NCBI RefSeq assembly: GCF_031583065.1
Contig: NZ_CP134053.1
Location: 6,675,001 to 6,739,000, forward strand
Length of the DNA: 64,000 nucleotides
Reading direction: 5' to 3'
Origin: Streptomyces sp. CGMCC 4.7035
GTDB taxonomy: Bacteria > Actinomycetota > Actinomycetes > Streptomycetales > Streptomycetaceae
In this document: positions 51,170 to 59,564 of the stretch, one piece after another
Position numbering within the stretch: the first letter of the stretch is position 1
Layout of the letters: each line of letters starts with the position of its first letter
Made by a program: the position numbers and the translations under genes
Notes under the pieces: generated by a model
Database searches by the model: none
Seen by the model: the letters and a program-made list of their open reading frames with translations, nothing else
What the model was told of the DNA's origin: nothing

Positions 51170-52138
51170 ATGGACATCGTGGAGAACACCGCAGACCGGC
51201 GACAGCTCGTCCTCCGCCCCGGGGACCCGTCCTACGACGACGAGCTGGCCGGTTTCCAGACCGGTTTCACCCAGCGGCCCGCCGTGGTCTTCGCCGCCTC
51301 CTCGACGCGGGACGTGGCCGACGCGGTGGCGTACGCGGCCGAGCGGGGGCTTCCGGTCGGCGTCCACGCCACCGGGCACGGGCTGCCGGGCGACCACGAG
51401 GGCGGCGTCCTCATCACGACGAAGCGCATGGACCGGATCACCGTGGACCCCGGGGCCCGTACCGTGCGCGTGCAGGCGGGCGTGCGCTGGGGACAGGTCG
51501 TGGCGGCGGCCGAGCCGTACGGGCTGGCCCCCTAATGGGGGTACCTCCCACGCGTTAAGCAGTGGGGGAGGCTCCGCGCCGAGCGTGGGGGCCGTCTCGT
51601 ACACGCTGAGCGGCGGACTCGGCATCCTGGCCCGCGAGTTCGGGTACGCGGCCGACCATGTGCGCTCCCTTGAGGTCGTCACCGCGGACGCCCGGCCGCG
51701 CACCGTCACCCGTGCCTCGGACCCCGAGTTGTACTGGGCCCTGCTCGGCGGCGGCCACGCGAGCTGGACGTCGAGGCCGTCGCCGGGCTGTCGGAGCGCA
51801 TCGGACCGGACGCGCCGCACATGTGCGTGCTGCAGATCAACCACCTCGGTGGCGCGTTGGCGAAGGACGCCCCCAACTCCGTACCGCACCGCGAAGGACG
51901 TTTCCTGCTGCGGCTGCTGACGGTGGGCGACCGCGAGGTCGCGCGGGCGGTGCTCGACCCGGCGTTCGCTCAGGTCGCGCCGTGGACGATCGGACGCGCG
52001 CTCAACTTCGCGTTCGGGGCGGGGGACCGTACGGAGGGGCTGTACGACGCCGATACGCGAAAGAGGCTCGCCGGGCTGAAGTCGCAGTACGACCCGGCGA
52101 ACCTCTTCCGCAGGAACTACAACGTCACCGCTTGTTGA
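51170..52138 (+). pseudogene. FAD-binding oxidoreductase (FAD_binding_4/BBE type), broken
   Basis: The first part (MDIVENTADRRQLVLRPGDP ... HATGHGLPGDHEGGVLITTK) is the N-terminal half of a PCMH-type FAD domain. It meets a stop (TAA, 51533-51535) at PYGLAP, where about 40 bp of palindromic DNA is inserted. The family sequence resumes in another frame (SAPSVGAVSYTLSGGLGILA ... ELYWALLGGGHA), then an internal deletion joins it to a further frame carrying the end of the protein (MCVLQINHLGGALAKDAPNS ... QYDPANLFRRNYNVTA, the BBE domain). At least two lesions, so not functional. Its 3' end overlaps bioY by 14 bp, tail to tail. Confidence 0.85.
51536..51576. repeat. Small palindromic insertion in the oxidoreductase pseudogene
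   Basis: TGGGGGTACCTCCCAC, then GCGTTAAGCA, then GTGGGGGAGG: an imperfect hairpin of about 40 bp lying exactly where the reading frame breaks. I recall similar GGGGGTACCTCCC...GGGGGAG units scattered in Streptomyces genomes. Confidence 0.65.
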
Positions 52139-52706
52139 CGAGCTTCCAGGCGGTGGGCAGCAGGCCCATCGCCAGGGCCGCCTTCAGGGCGTCGCCGATC
52201 AGGAACGGGGTGAGCCCGGCCGCGATCGCGGCGGAGGCCGACATGCCGGTGGCGAAGGCCAGGTACGGGACGCCGACCGCGTAGATGATCGCCTCGCCCA
52301 GCAGCATCGCACCGGCCGTGCGCAGCACCGAGCGGTCGGCGCCGCGGCGGGCCAGGGCGCCCACGACGGTGGAGGCGAGGATCATGCCGAGGATGTAGCC
52401 GAAGGAGGGAGCGGCCGCACCGGAGGCGCCGCCCGCGAACCACGGCACGCCCACGACACCGGCCAGCGCGTACAGGGCAAGCGACAGGAAGCCGCGGCCG
52501 GCGCCGAGCGAGGTGCCCACGAGCAGGGCCGCGAAGGTCTGTCCGGTCACCGGCACCGGGGAGCCCGGAACGGGCACCGAGATCTGCGCGGCGAGCCCGG
52601 TGAGCACGGCGCCGCCGAGCACGAGGGCGACGTCACGGACGCGGGACGCGGGCAGCAGGTCGGCGAGGACCTCGCCGGGGCGGGCGGTGGCGGTGGCGGT
52701 GCTCAT
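52125..52706 (-). CDS. bioY: Biotin transporter BioY
   Basis: 193 residues, about six TM helices: the S-component of an ECF-type biotin importer. Conserved blocks: ISVPVPGSPVPVTGQTFAAL, ALYALAGVVGVPWFAGGASG and GYILGMILASTVVGALARRG. Stand-alone gene without BioM/BioN neighbours; BioY can use a shared energising module. ATG 52706. Upstream 430 bp are non-coding; I could not identify a BioQ/BirA operator with confidence. Confidence 0.94.
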   Translation of the reverse strand: MSTATATARPGEVLADLLPASRVRDVALVLGGAVLTGLAAQISVPVPGSPVPVTGQTFAALLVGTSLGAGRGFLSLALYALAGVVGVPWFAGGASGAAAPSFGYILGMILASTVVGALARRGADRSVLRTAGAMLLGEAIIYAVGVPYLAFATGMSASAAIAAGLTPFLIGDALKAALAMGLLPTAWKLVNKR

Positions 52707-53136
52707 GGGAACTCACTCCGGCGATGGGGCGGCTTGGGACACCGTGACGCTATCCCAGGGCCCCTGAGCCGATCACCGTCAGCGCTCGACAAAGGGCGGA
52801 ACGGCGACTTGGTGGGCTTCGCACAAAGGTTGCCGGTTACACATGGTGCGGCGTGATGCCGGTCACTGAGGTGGCGTGGATTTCTGTGCGGACATGGAGA
52901 GTTCGGCGACTGTAGGGTTTCACCAAAGGGATTTGACCGCTTGCTGCTCTGCGGGGCCGTCCGACCAAAAGGATCAGGCCGCCCCGTGCGCCCCGTTCAC
53001 GCCAGTCGCCGAGTGACCGTGCCCTCGCACTCCGTAGGACGCACGTCCGGATAGTGGGCGGCCTCTCCGTGTGAGCGGCGGGGACGCTCAGACTATGGGC
53101 GCTTTTGCCCCTCTATCGCACTGGACGAGTCGCGCC
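52707..53136. other. Non-coding region between bioY and the permease gene
   Basis: 430 bp of divergent upstream sequence with no supportable gene. An AT-richer patch at 52900-52945 (GACTGTAGGGTTTCACCAAA, then GATTTGACC) could hold promoter elements, but no consensus pair is convincing. Confidence 0.5.
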
Positions 53137-54516
53137 ATGCCCAGCAGCACCACAGTCGAGACGCCGCCCACACCGGATGCCTCCCTCTCCCACGGCCTCA
53201 AGCAGCGCCACCTGTCGATGATCGCCCTCGGCGGCGTGATCGGCGCGGGCCTCTTCGTCGGCTCCGGCGCCGGCATCGCCGCCGCCGGTCCCTCGATCGT
53301 GATCGCCTACGCCGTCTCCGGACTGCTCGTGATGCTGGTGATGCGGATGCTCGGCGAGATGTCGGCCGCCCATCCATCGACGGGCTCCTTCTCCGCGCAC
53401 GCCGAACGGGCGATCGGCCCCTGGGCGGGCTTCACCGCGGGCTGGTCCTTCTGGGTGCTGCTGTGCACGGCCGTCGGCCTGGAGGGCATCGGCGCCGCGA
53501 AGATCGTCACGGGCTGGCTGCCGGGGACGCCGGAGTGGGCGTGGGTGGCGCTGTTCATGGTGGTCTTCTGCGGCGCGAACCTGGCCGCCGTGAAGAACTT
53601 CGGCGAGTTCGAGTTCTGGTTCGCGGCGCTGAAGGTCGGCGCGATCACCCTGTTCCTGGTCCTCGGCGTACTGGCGATCGCCGGCGTCCTGCCCGGCACC
53701 GACTCCCCCGGCACCTCGAACCTCACCGACCTCCTGCCGCACGGCAGCGAGGGGCTTGTCATCGGCCTGCTCGCGTCGATCTTCGCGTACGGCGGTCTGG
53801 AGACCGTCACCATCGCCGCGGCCGAGTCCGAGAACCCGGTCAAGGGCGTGGCGAGCGCCGTCCGTACGGCGATGTGGCGCATCGCGCTCTTCTACATCGG
53901 CTCGATGGCGGTCATCGTCACGCTCGTCCCCTGGGACTCGAAGGAGGTCGTCGAGAAGGGCCCCTACGTCGCCGCCCTCGACCACCTCGGCATCCCGGGC
54001 GCCGGGCAGCTGATGAACGTGGTCGTGGTGGTCGCGCTGCTGTCCGCGATGAACGCCAACATCTACGGCTCCTCGCGCATCGCGTACTCGCTGGTGGAGC
54101 GCGGCCAGGGCCCCAAGGCGCTGGGCAGGGTCTCCGGAGGCGTCCCGCGGATCGCCGTGCTGGCCTCGTCCGTCTTCGGGTTCGTGTGCGTCGTCCTCAG
54201 CTACTGGCGGCCGAACGACGTCTTCCCCTGGCTGCTGAACATGATCGGCGCGGTGGTCCTGGTCGTCTGGGCCTTCATCGCGGTCTCGCAGCTGCGGCTG
54301 CGCCGCCGGCTGGAGCGGGAGACGCCCGAGAAGCTGGTCGTCCGGATGTGGGCGTTCCCGGTGCTGACGTGGGTCGCGCTGGCGGGCATGGCGGCCATCT
54401 TCGTACTGATGGCGCGGCAGCCGGACACGCGCGTGCAGCTGTACTCGACCGGCGGCATGTCGCTGTTCCTGGCGGGCGTCGGCTACGCCTGGCAGCGGGC
54501 GCGCGCACGCCACTGA
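53137..54516 (+). CDS. Amino acid permease (APC superfamily, GABA/aromatic type)
   Basis: 459 residues from ATG 53137 (MPSSTTVETPPTPDASLSHG). Twelve TM segments with the family start LKQRHLSMIALGGVIGAGLF and the substrate-binding loop GSGAGIAAAGPSI. Other blocks: MRMLGEMSAAHPSTGSFSAH, EFEFWFAALKVGAITLFLV, SSRIAYSLVERGQGPKALGR. Closest to GabP/ProY/CycA-like H+ symporters; the exact substrate cannot be told. Upstream in-frame starts (GTG 53071, ATG 53095) exist; 53137 was preferred for length. Ends at a hairpin (54529-54561). Confidence 0.92.
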   Translation: MPSSTTVETPPTPDASLSHGLKQRHLSMIALGGVIGAGLFVGSGAGIAAAGPSIVIAYAVSGLLVMLVMRMLGEMSAAHPSTGSFSAHAERAIGPWAGFTAGWSFWVLLCTAVGLEGIGAAKIVTGWLPGTPEWAWVALFMVVFCGANLAAVKNFGEFEFWFAALKVGAITLFLVLGVLAIAGVLPGTDSPGTSNLTDLLPHGSEGLVIGLLASIFAYGGLETVTIAAAESENPVKGVASAVRTAMWRIALFYIGSMAVIVTLVPWDSKEVVEKGPYVAALDHLGIPGAGQLMNVVVVVALLSAMNANIYGSSRIAYSLVERGQGPKALGRVSGGVPRIAVLASSVFGFVCVVLSYWRPNDVFPWLLNMIGAVVLVVWAFIAVSQLRLRRRLERETPEKLVVRMWAFPVLTWVALAGMAAIFVLMARQPDTRVQLYSTGGMSLFLAGVGYAWQRARARH

Positions 54517-54528
54517 ACAGTGGTCTCA

Positions 54529-54561
54529 CAGCCGGGCGGTTCACGGGACACCGCCCGGCTG
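54529..54561. terminator. Permease terminator hairpin
   Basis: CAGCCGGGCGGT (54529-54540) pairs with ACCGCCCGGCTG (54550-54561), 13 bases after the permease stop. Confidence 0.85.
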
Positions 54562-54655
54562 CGCCATGTGCCGGGGGCCGACCGACGCCGACGAGGGTAC
54601 GAAGCGTGCTGCCGGTGATCGTCTTCTCATCGTTCCACCGGGCAGGCGGACAAGA

Positions 54656-54694
54656 GGAAGACCGCCGCGAGGACGTGGCTCGCGGTGGTCTTCC
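54656..54694. repeat. 16-bp inverted repeat in the permease-nitroreductase gap
   Basis: 54656-54671 and 54679-54694 are complementary except for one base (GGAAGACC, CCGCGAG blocks). Not obviously the terminator of either flanking gene, each of which has its own hairpin. Confidence 0.6.
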
Positions 54695-54738
54695 GGTAGC
54701 GCAGCCTCCGGGGGATGGTGGCGTGAGCGCGGCACGGC

Positions 54739-54769
54739 GGGCTGCCGGGTCCGGACGAACCGGCAGCCC
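54739..54769. terminator. Terminator hairpin of the nitroreductase gene
   Basis: GGGCTGCCGG (54739-54748) pairs with CCGGCAGCCC (54760-54769), 12 bases beyond the stop of the minus-strand gene. Confidence 0.8.
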
Positions 54770-54781
54770 GCGCCGGGCGCC

Positions 54782-55444
54782 CTACAGGTTGCTGAAGTCC
54801 GGCCCCTGCGTACGGGTGCGCTTGATCTCGTAGAAGCCCGGGACCGAGGCGACCGCCAGGGTGCCGTCCCACAGCTTCGCGGCGTCCTCGCCCTTGGGAG
54901 CCGGGGTGACCACCGGGCCGAAGAAGGCGACCTGCTCGCCGTCGGCGCCCGGGACCGCGATCACCGGCGTGCCCACCTCCTGGCCGACCTTCTCGATGCC
55001 CTCCTTGTGCGAGGCACGCAGCTCGGCGTCGAACTCGAAGTTCTCCTGGTCGGCGTAGTCGATCAGGTCGGCCGGAAGCCCGACCTCCGCCAGCGCCGCC
55101 GCGATCGCCTCCAGCGTCGGGCCCTCGCCCTGGTTGTGGAAGCGGGTGCCGAGCGCGGTGTACAGGGGGCCGAGGACGTCCGCGCCGTGCTTCTGCCAGG
55201 CCGCGGTCACCACGCGGACCGGCTTCCACGCCTTGGTGGCCAGCATCTCCCGGTACTCCTCGGGCAGCTGGTCGAGCTTGTCCTCGTTGAGCACGGCGAG
55301 GCTCATGATGTGCCAGCGGATCTCGATGTCCCGGACCTTCTCCACTTCCAGGACCCAGCGGGAGGTCATCCAGGCCCAGGGGCACAGCGGGTCGAACCAG
55401 AAGTCGACGGGGGTCTTGCCGGAAGCGGTCACGGTTTCGGACAT
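54782..55444 (-). CDS. DsbA-family, mycothiol-dependent nitroreductase-like protein (Rv2466c type)
   Basis: 220 residues. Thioredoxin fold with the active-site motif CPWAW at Cys21 in VDFWFDPLCPWAWMTSRWVL and a helical insertion. Tail block GTPVIAVPGADGEQVAFFGP contains the cis-Pro. Proteins of this kind (Rv2466c/Mrx2) use mycothiol to reduce substrates under oxidative stress, which fits an actinobacterium. Single Cys in the motif, so a monothiol mechanism is inferred. Divergent from pepN, sharing a 136-bp promoter region. Confidence 0.9.
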   Translation of the reverse strand: MSETVTASGKTPVDFWFDPLCPWAWMTSRWVLEVEKVRDIEIRWHIMSLAVLNEDKLDQLPEEYREMLATKAWKPVRVVTAAWQKHGADVLGPLYTALGTRFHNQGEGPTLEAIAAALAEVGLPADLIDYADQENFEFDAELRASHKEGIEKVGQEVGTPVIAVPGADGEQVAFFGPVVTPAPKGEDAAKLWDGTLAVASVPGFYEIKRTRTQGPDFSNL

Positions 55445-55580
55445 GACTCTCCTAGAGAAGCGGTCGTTTACCGAGCAACAACAGACGACGCCGACGCCAT
55501 TCCCGGGTGTCTCATGTCAGGGGCACATGGGAGGATCGGCCCTGTTCGCCCCACCCAGCCGACCTTAGGGAGTGCCGCCC

Positions 55581-58157
55581 GTGCCCGGTGAGAACCTGTC
55601 CCGCGACGAGGCCCAGGAGCGGGCCGCGCTGCTGTCCGTCGACGGGTACGACGTGTCGCTCGACCTGCGTTCGGCGGTGGGCGACGCCCCCGGCACCGGG
55701 CCGCGCACGTTCCGCTCGGTCACCACGATCCGCTTCCGCTGCGCCGAGCCGGGCGCCGCGAGCTTCGCCGACCTGATCGCCCCGAGCGTCACCGCGGTCT
55801 CGCTCAACGGCAGGGACCTCGACCCGAGTGAGGTCTTCGACGGCAGCCGCATCCAGCTGGAGGACCTGGCCGCCGAGAACGAGCTGGTCGTCGACGCCCA
55901 GTGCGCCTACTCCCGCACCGGCGAGGGCATGCACCGCTTCGTCGACCCGGAGGACGGCGAGGTGTACCTGTACACGCAGTACGAGCCCGCCGACTCGCGT
56001 CGCGTCTTCGCGAACTTCGAGCAGCCGGACCTCAAGGCTCCCTTCCGCTTCGAGGTCCGCACCCCCGAGGGCTGGACGGCGTGGAGCAACGGCGCCGGCG
56101 AACTGGTCGACGGCGTGTGGAAGTTCGCCGAGACCAAGCCCATCTCGACGTACATCACGGCGGTCGTCGCCGGCCCGTACCACTACGTCACGGACACCTA
56201 CACCCGCGCCTTCGACGACGGTACGACCCTGGAGATCCCCCTCGGCGCGATGTGCCGCAAGGGCCTGGCCAGGCACTTCGACGCGGACGACGTCTTCCTG
56301 ATCACCAAGCAGGGCCTGGACTTCTTCCACGACCGCTTCGACTACCCCTACCCCTTCGGGAAGTACGACCAGGCGTTCGTGCCGGAGTACAACCTGGGCG
56401 CGATGGAGAACCCGGGGATGGTCACCTTCCGCGAGGAGTACATCTTCCGCGGCAAGGTCACGCAGGCGTCGTACGAGCGCCGGGCCAATGTGATCCTGCA
56501 CGAGATGGCGCACATGTGGTTCGGCGACCTGGTGACCATGGTGTGGTGGGACGACCTGTGGCTGAAGGAGTCCTTCGCGGACTTCATGGGCTCGTTCTCG
56601 CTGGTGGAGGCGACCCGCTTCACGAGCGGCTGGATCACCTTCGCCAACAACCGCAAGGCGTGGGCGTACCGCGCCGACCAGCTGCCGTCCACGCACCCCA
56701 TCACGGCGGACATCCGTGACCTGGAGGACGCCAAGCTCAACTTCGACGGCATCACGTACGCCAAGGGCGCGTCCGTGCTCAAGCAGCTGGTGGCCTACGT
56801 CGGCCGGGACGCGTTCCTGGAGGGCGCGCGCCGCTACTTCAAGCGGAACGCGTACGGCAACACGCGCCTCGGCGATCTGCTGTCGGTCCTGGAGGAGACG
56901 AGCGGCCGGGACATGGCGGCCTGGGCGCGGTCCTGGCTCCAGACGGCGGGCGTCAACTCGCTCACTCCGCAGGTGCTGCTCGGCGAGGACGGCCGGGTCG
57001 CCGAGCTGTCCGTGCTCCAGGAGGCGGCGGAGTCGCATCCTGAGCTGCGTCCGCACCGGGTCGCGGTGGGCCTGTACCGCCGCGAGGCGGGCGCGCTCAC
57101 GCGGTACGCACGCGCCGAGGTGGACGTGCACGGTCCGCGCACGGTGGTCGGCGAACTGGCGGGAGTGGATGCCCCGGATCTGGTCCTGGTCAACGACGAC
57201 GACCTCACGTACTGCAAGATCCGTTTCGACGACACGTCGTTGGAGACCCTGAAGGGCCATCTCGGCGACATCACCGACCCGCTGGCGCGGGCGCTGTGCT
57301 GGTCGGCGCTGTGGAACCTGACCCGGGACGCGCTGCTGCCGGCGCGGGACTTCGTCGACCTGGTGCTGCGGTTCGCCGGCCGCGAGTCCGACATCGGCGT
57401 GCTCCAGATGCTGCACACCTGGGCGAACTCGGCGCTGACGTACTACGCGGCGCCCGCATGGCGCGAGAGCGGCGGGCGACTGCTCGCTCAGGGCGCGCTG
57501 CGCGAGCTGCGGCAGGCGGAGCCGGGCAGCCAGCACCAGCTGACGTGGGCGCGGTTCTTCGCGACGACGGCCTCCCGTGAGGACGATCTGCGGTTGCTGC
57601 GGGATCTGCTGGAGGGCACGGAGAAGATCGACGGCCTGGACGTGGACCAGGAGCTGCGCTGGGCGTTCCTGGAGCCGCTGACCTCGCACGGGGCGGCCGA
57701 CGAGGCGGTGCTCGCGGCGGAACTCGCCCGCGACGACACGGCCTCCGGCAAGCGCCACCAGGTCCGCTGCCTGGCCGCGCGCCCCTCTGCGGCGGTCAAG
57801 GCGCAGGCCTGGGCGCAGGTCGTCGAGTCGGACACGCTGTCGAACGCGCTCGTCGAGGCGACCATCGCGGGCTTCGTGCAGCCCTCGCAGCGGGAGCTGC
57901 TCGCGCCGTACACGGAGAAGTACTTCGCGGCGATCGAGCGGGTGTGGGCGGAGCGGTCCATCCAGATCGGGATGGACGTGGTGAGGGGCCTGTTCCCCTC
58001 CCTCCAGGACTCGCCGGAGACGCTGGACGCGACGGACGCGTGGCTCGCCGCCCACGAGGACGCGCCGCCGGCGCTGCGGAGGCTGGTACTTGAGGCACGC
58101 GACGACCTGGCGCGCACCCTGCGGGGGCAGACGTGCGACGCGGAGGCGGCGGTTTAG
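55581..58157 (+). CDS. pepN: Aminopeptidase N (M1 metallopeptidase)
   Basis: 858 residues from GTG 55581, AGGGAG eight bases upstream; a GTG nine bases earlier coincides with that ribosome site and was rejected. Exopeptidase signature GAMEN at 273-277, zinc site HEMAH (307-311) with Glu330 (LWLKESFAD), and the C-terminal ERAP1-like helical domain. It removes N-terminal residues from peptides in the cytosol, finishing proteasome/Clp products. In the chromosome it follows the divergent nitroreductase gene. Confidence 0.97.
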   Translation: MPGENLSRDEAQERAALLSVDGYDVSLDLRSAVGDAPGTGPRTFRSVTTIRFRCAEPGAASFADLIAPSVTAVSLNGRDLDPSEVFDGSRIQLEDLAAENELVVDAQCAYSRTGEGMHRFVDPEDGEVYLYTQYEPADSRRVFANFEQPDLKAPFRFEVRTPEGWTAWSNGAGELVDGVWKFAETKPISTYITAVVAGPYHYVTDTYTRAFDDGTTLEIPLGAMCRKGLARHFDADDVFLITKQGLDFFHDRFDYPYPFGKYDQAFVPEYNLGAMENPGMVTFREEYIFRGKVTQASYERRANVILHEMAHMWFGDLVTMVWWDDLWLKESFADFMGSFSLVEATRFTSGWITFANNRKAWAYRADQLPSTHPITADIRDLEDAKLNFDGITYAKGASVLKQLVAYVGRDAFLEGARRYFKRNAYGNTRLGDLLSVLEETSGRDMAAWARSWLQTAGVNSLTPQVLLGEDGRVAELSVLQEAAESHPELRPHRVAVGLYRREAGALTRYARAEVDVHGPRTVVGELAGVDAPDLVLVNDDDLTYCKIRFDDTSLETLKGHLGDITDPLARALCWSALWNLTRDALLPARDFVDLVLRFAGRESDIGVLQMLHTWANSALTYYAAPAWRESGGRLLAQGALRELRQAEPGSQHQLTWARFFATTASREDDLRLLRDLLEGTEKIDGLDVDQELRWAFLEPLTSHGAADEAVLAAELARDDTASGKRHQVRCLAARPSAAVKAQAWAQVVESDTLSNALVEATIAGFVQPSQRELLAPYTEKYFAAIERVWAERSIQIGMDVVRGLFPSLQDSPETLDATDAWLAAHEDAPPALRRLVLEARDDLARTLRGQTCDAEAAV

Positions 58158-58376
58158 CGGGAGGGGGCGGGCGGTGTCCGGCGGGGCTCCGCCCCGGACC
58201 TGTGGAACGACGGTTACGAAATACGAGTATCCGAACCCGTAACTCGTCCCTCCCCCCGTCCGGACCAGCCCCTTTCGGCACTCGAACGCGCGTACTTTAG
58301 CGCTATCTTGTCCGCATTTGCCGACAGATGTGTAACAGCGGTTAGGGGACGGGTCGGACGCGGGAACTCCCGGGGC

Positions 58377-59441
58377 ATGACCCACAACACCCCGCTCTCC
58401 CCCCGCCCCCTCCGCCATCTGTCCGACGTACGGCGCCGGGTGGTGACCACGGCCCGGCTGCGCGCCCAGGGTGTGACGGCCGCCGAGACGAACGAACGGT
58501 GCCGGCCCGGCGGCCCGTGGCAGCAGTTCCTCCCGGGCGTGTACCTGCTGCACCCCGGCCCACCGACCTCCGAGGAGCGCCTGCACGCCGTGTTGCTGTA
58601 CGCGGCGCGCTCCTCGCTCGGCGACGCGGCCCCCGCGGTACCGGCCCAGCCACGCGCGGACGGCCCGCACGCCCCGCTGCCCTACACGGACGCGATGATC
58701 ACGGGCCTGGCCGCGCTGAACCTGCACGGCTTCTCCTCCGCCCCCGTGCTGCCGTCGCTGGAGCAGATCGACGTCCTGGTCCCGCGGCTGCGCCGGCTGC
58801 GCAGCGTCGGCAGCGCGCGAGTGATCCGCACTGCGTCGCTGCCCGCCCCGCGCCTGGTGACCGGCCTGCCCGTCGCACCGGTTCCGCGCGCCCTGGCCGA
58901 CGCGGTGGCGCAGCTGCCGGACGCGGACGCGGTACGCCGCCTGCTGACCGAGGCGGTACGCGGCGGCCACTGCGAACCGGCTTCGGTGGTAAGGGAGTTG
59001 AACCAGGCGAAGCTGCTGAGCCGCCCGCACGTGGTGGACGCGGTGGACTCGCTCCTGGCGGAGAGCCGGGCGATCGCGGAAGACCGCCTGTACCGGATGG
59101 TGCACGAGTACGGCCTGCCCGACCCGGTCTGGAACGTGGACCTGAGGCTCCCCGGCGGCCCCTACCTCGGGGGTCTGGACGCGTACTGGCCGGAGCAGGC
59201 GGTGGCGGTGGAACTGGACACCCGCGCCCCGCGCCATGGCGTCCGGGAGGACGACGACGCGCTGTGGTCGGAGTACGCCCGCAAGCGGGAGCACCTGGAG
59301 GGGCTGGGCATCACGGTCGTCCACATCACCCCGAAGAAGCTCCGGGAGGCGCTGGAGCAACAGGCGACGGTGGTGCGCACGGCGTTGATGGCGTCGGCCG
59401 ACCGGGAACCGGCCGCGTATGTCGTGGTGCTGCCCCGTTGA
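58377..59441 (+). CDS. AbiEi-like winged-helix/PD-(D/E)XK-like fusion protein
   Basis: 354 residues from ATG 58377 (MTHNTPLSPRPLRHLSDVRR). The N-terminal winged-helix region (VVTTARLRAQGVTAAETNER, WQQFLPGVYLLHPGPPT) followed by TGLAALNLHGF, IDVLVPRLRRLRSVGSARVI and PVPRALADAVA is the pattern of AbiEi/type IV antitoxin-like proteins. The C-terminal part (about 245-335), with VELDTRAPRHGVREDDD and KREHLEGLGITVVHIT, has the DUF559/Vsr-like endonuclease-fold layout. Usually single in Streptomyces, with no adjacent AbiEii-type toxin seen here. Function unknown. Ends at a long hairpin. Confidence 0.78.
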   Translation: MTHNTPLSPRPLRHLSDVRRRVVTTARLRAQGVTAAETNERCRPGGPWQQFLPGVYLLHPGPPTSEERLHAVLLYAARSSLGDAAPAVPAQPRADGPHAPLPYTDAMITGLAALNLHGFSSAPVLPSLEQIDVLVPRLRRLRSVGSARVIRTASLPAPRLVTGLPVAPVPRALADAVAQLPDADAVRRLLTEAVRGGHCEPASVVRELNQAKLLSRPHVVDAVDSLLAESRAIAEDRLYRMVHEYGLPDPVWNVDLRLPGGPYLGGLDAYWPEQAVAVELDTRAPRHGVREDDDALWSEYARKREHLEGLGITVVHITPKKLREALEQQATVVRTALMASADREPAAYVVVLPR

Positions 59442-59467
59442 CGGACCGGGGCGGCACCAGGAGGGGA

Positions 59468-59507
59468 GAGGAGGGGCCGCCGGACTCACGTCCGGCGGTC
59501 CCTCCTC
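59468..59507. terminator. Strong hairpin between the AbiEi-like gene and the glycosyltransferase gene
   Basis: 59468-59485 and 59490-59507 form an 18-bp stem with one G-T pair and a four-base loop (TCAC). Lies between convergent genes. Confidence 0.88.
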
Positions 59508-59564
59508 GTGCGACCGGCGGTCACGTCGGGCCGCGTGATCGCCTGCCGGGGCGGGCACACGCCG

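Noticed and set aside
52707..53136. Biotin operator upstream of bioY
   Set aside because: No convincing BioQ- or BirA-type palindrome could be identified by eye.
54562..54781. Possible transposase remnant (RRLRYRKTTASHVLAAVF)
   Set aside because: Too short, no inverted-repeat ends or target duplication, and the region is dominated by hairpins; I cannot support it.
55512..59558. A 1348-codon minus-strand open frame
   Set aside because: Antisense to pepN and the AbiEi-like gene; composition (His/Arg/Gln-rich) is that of a shadow in high-GC DNA.
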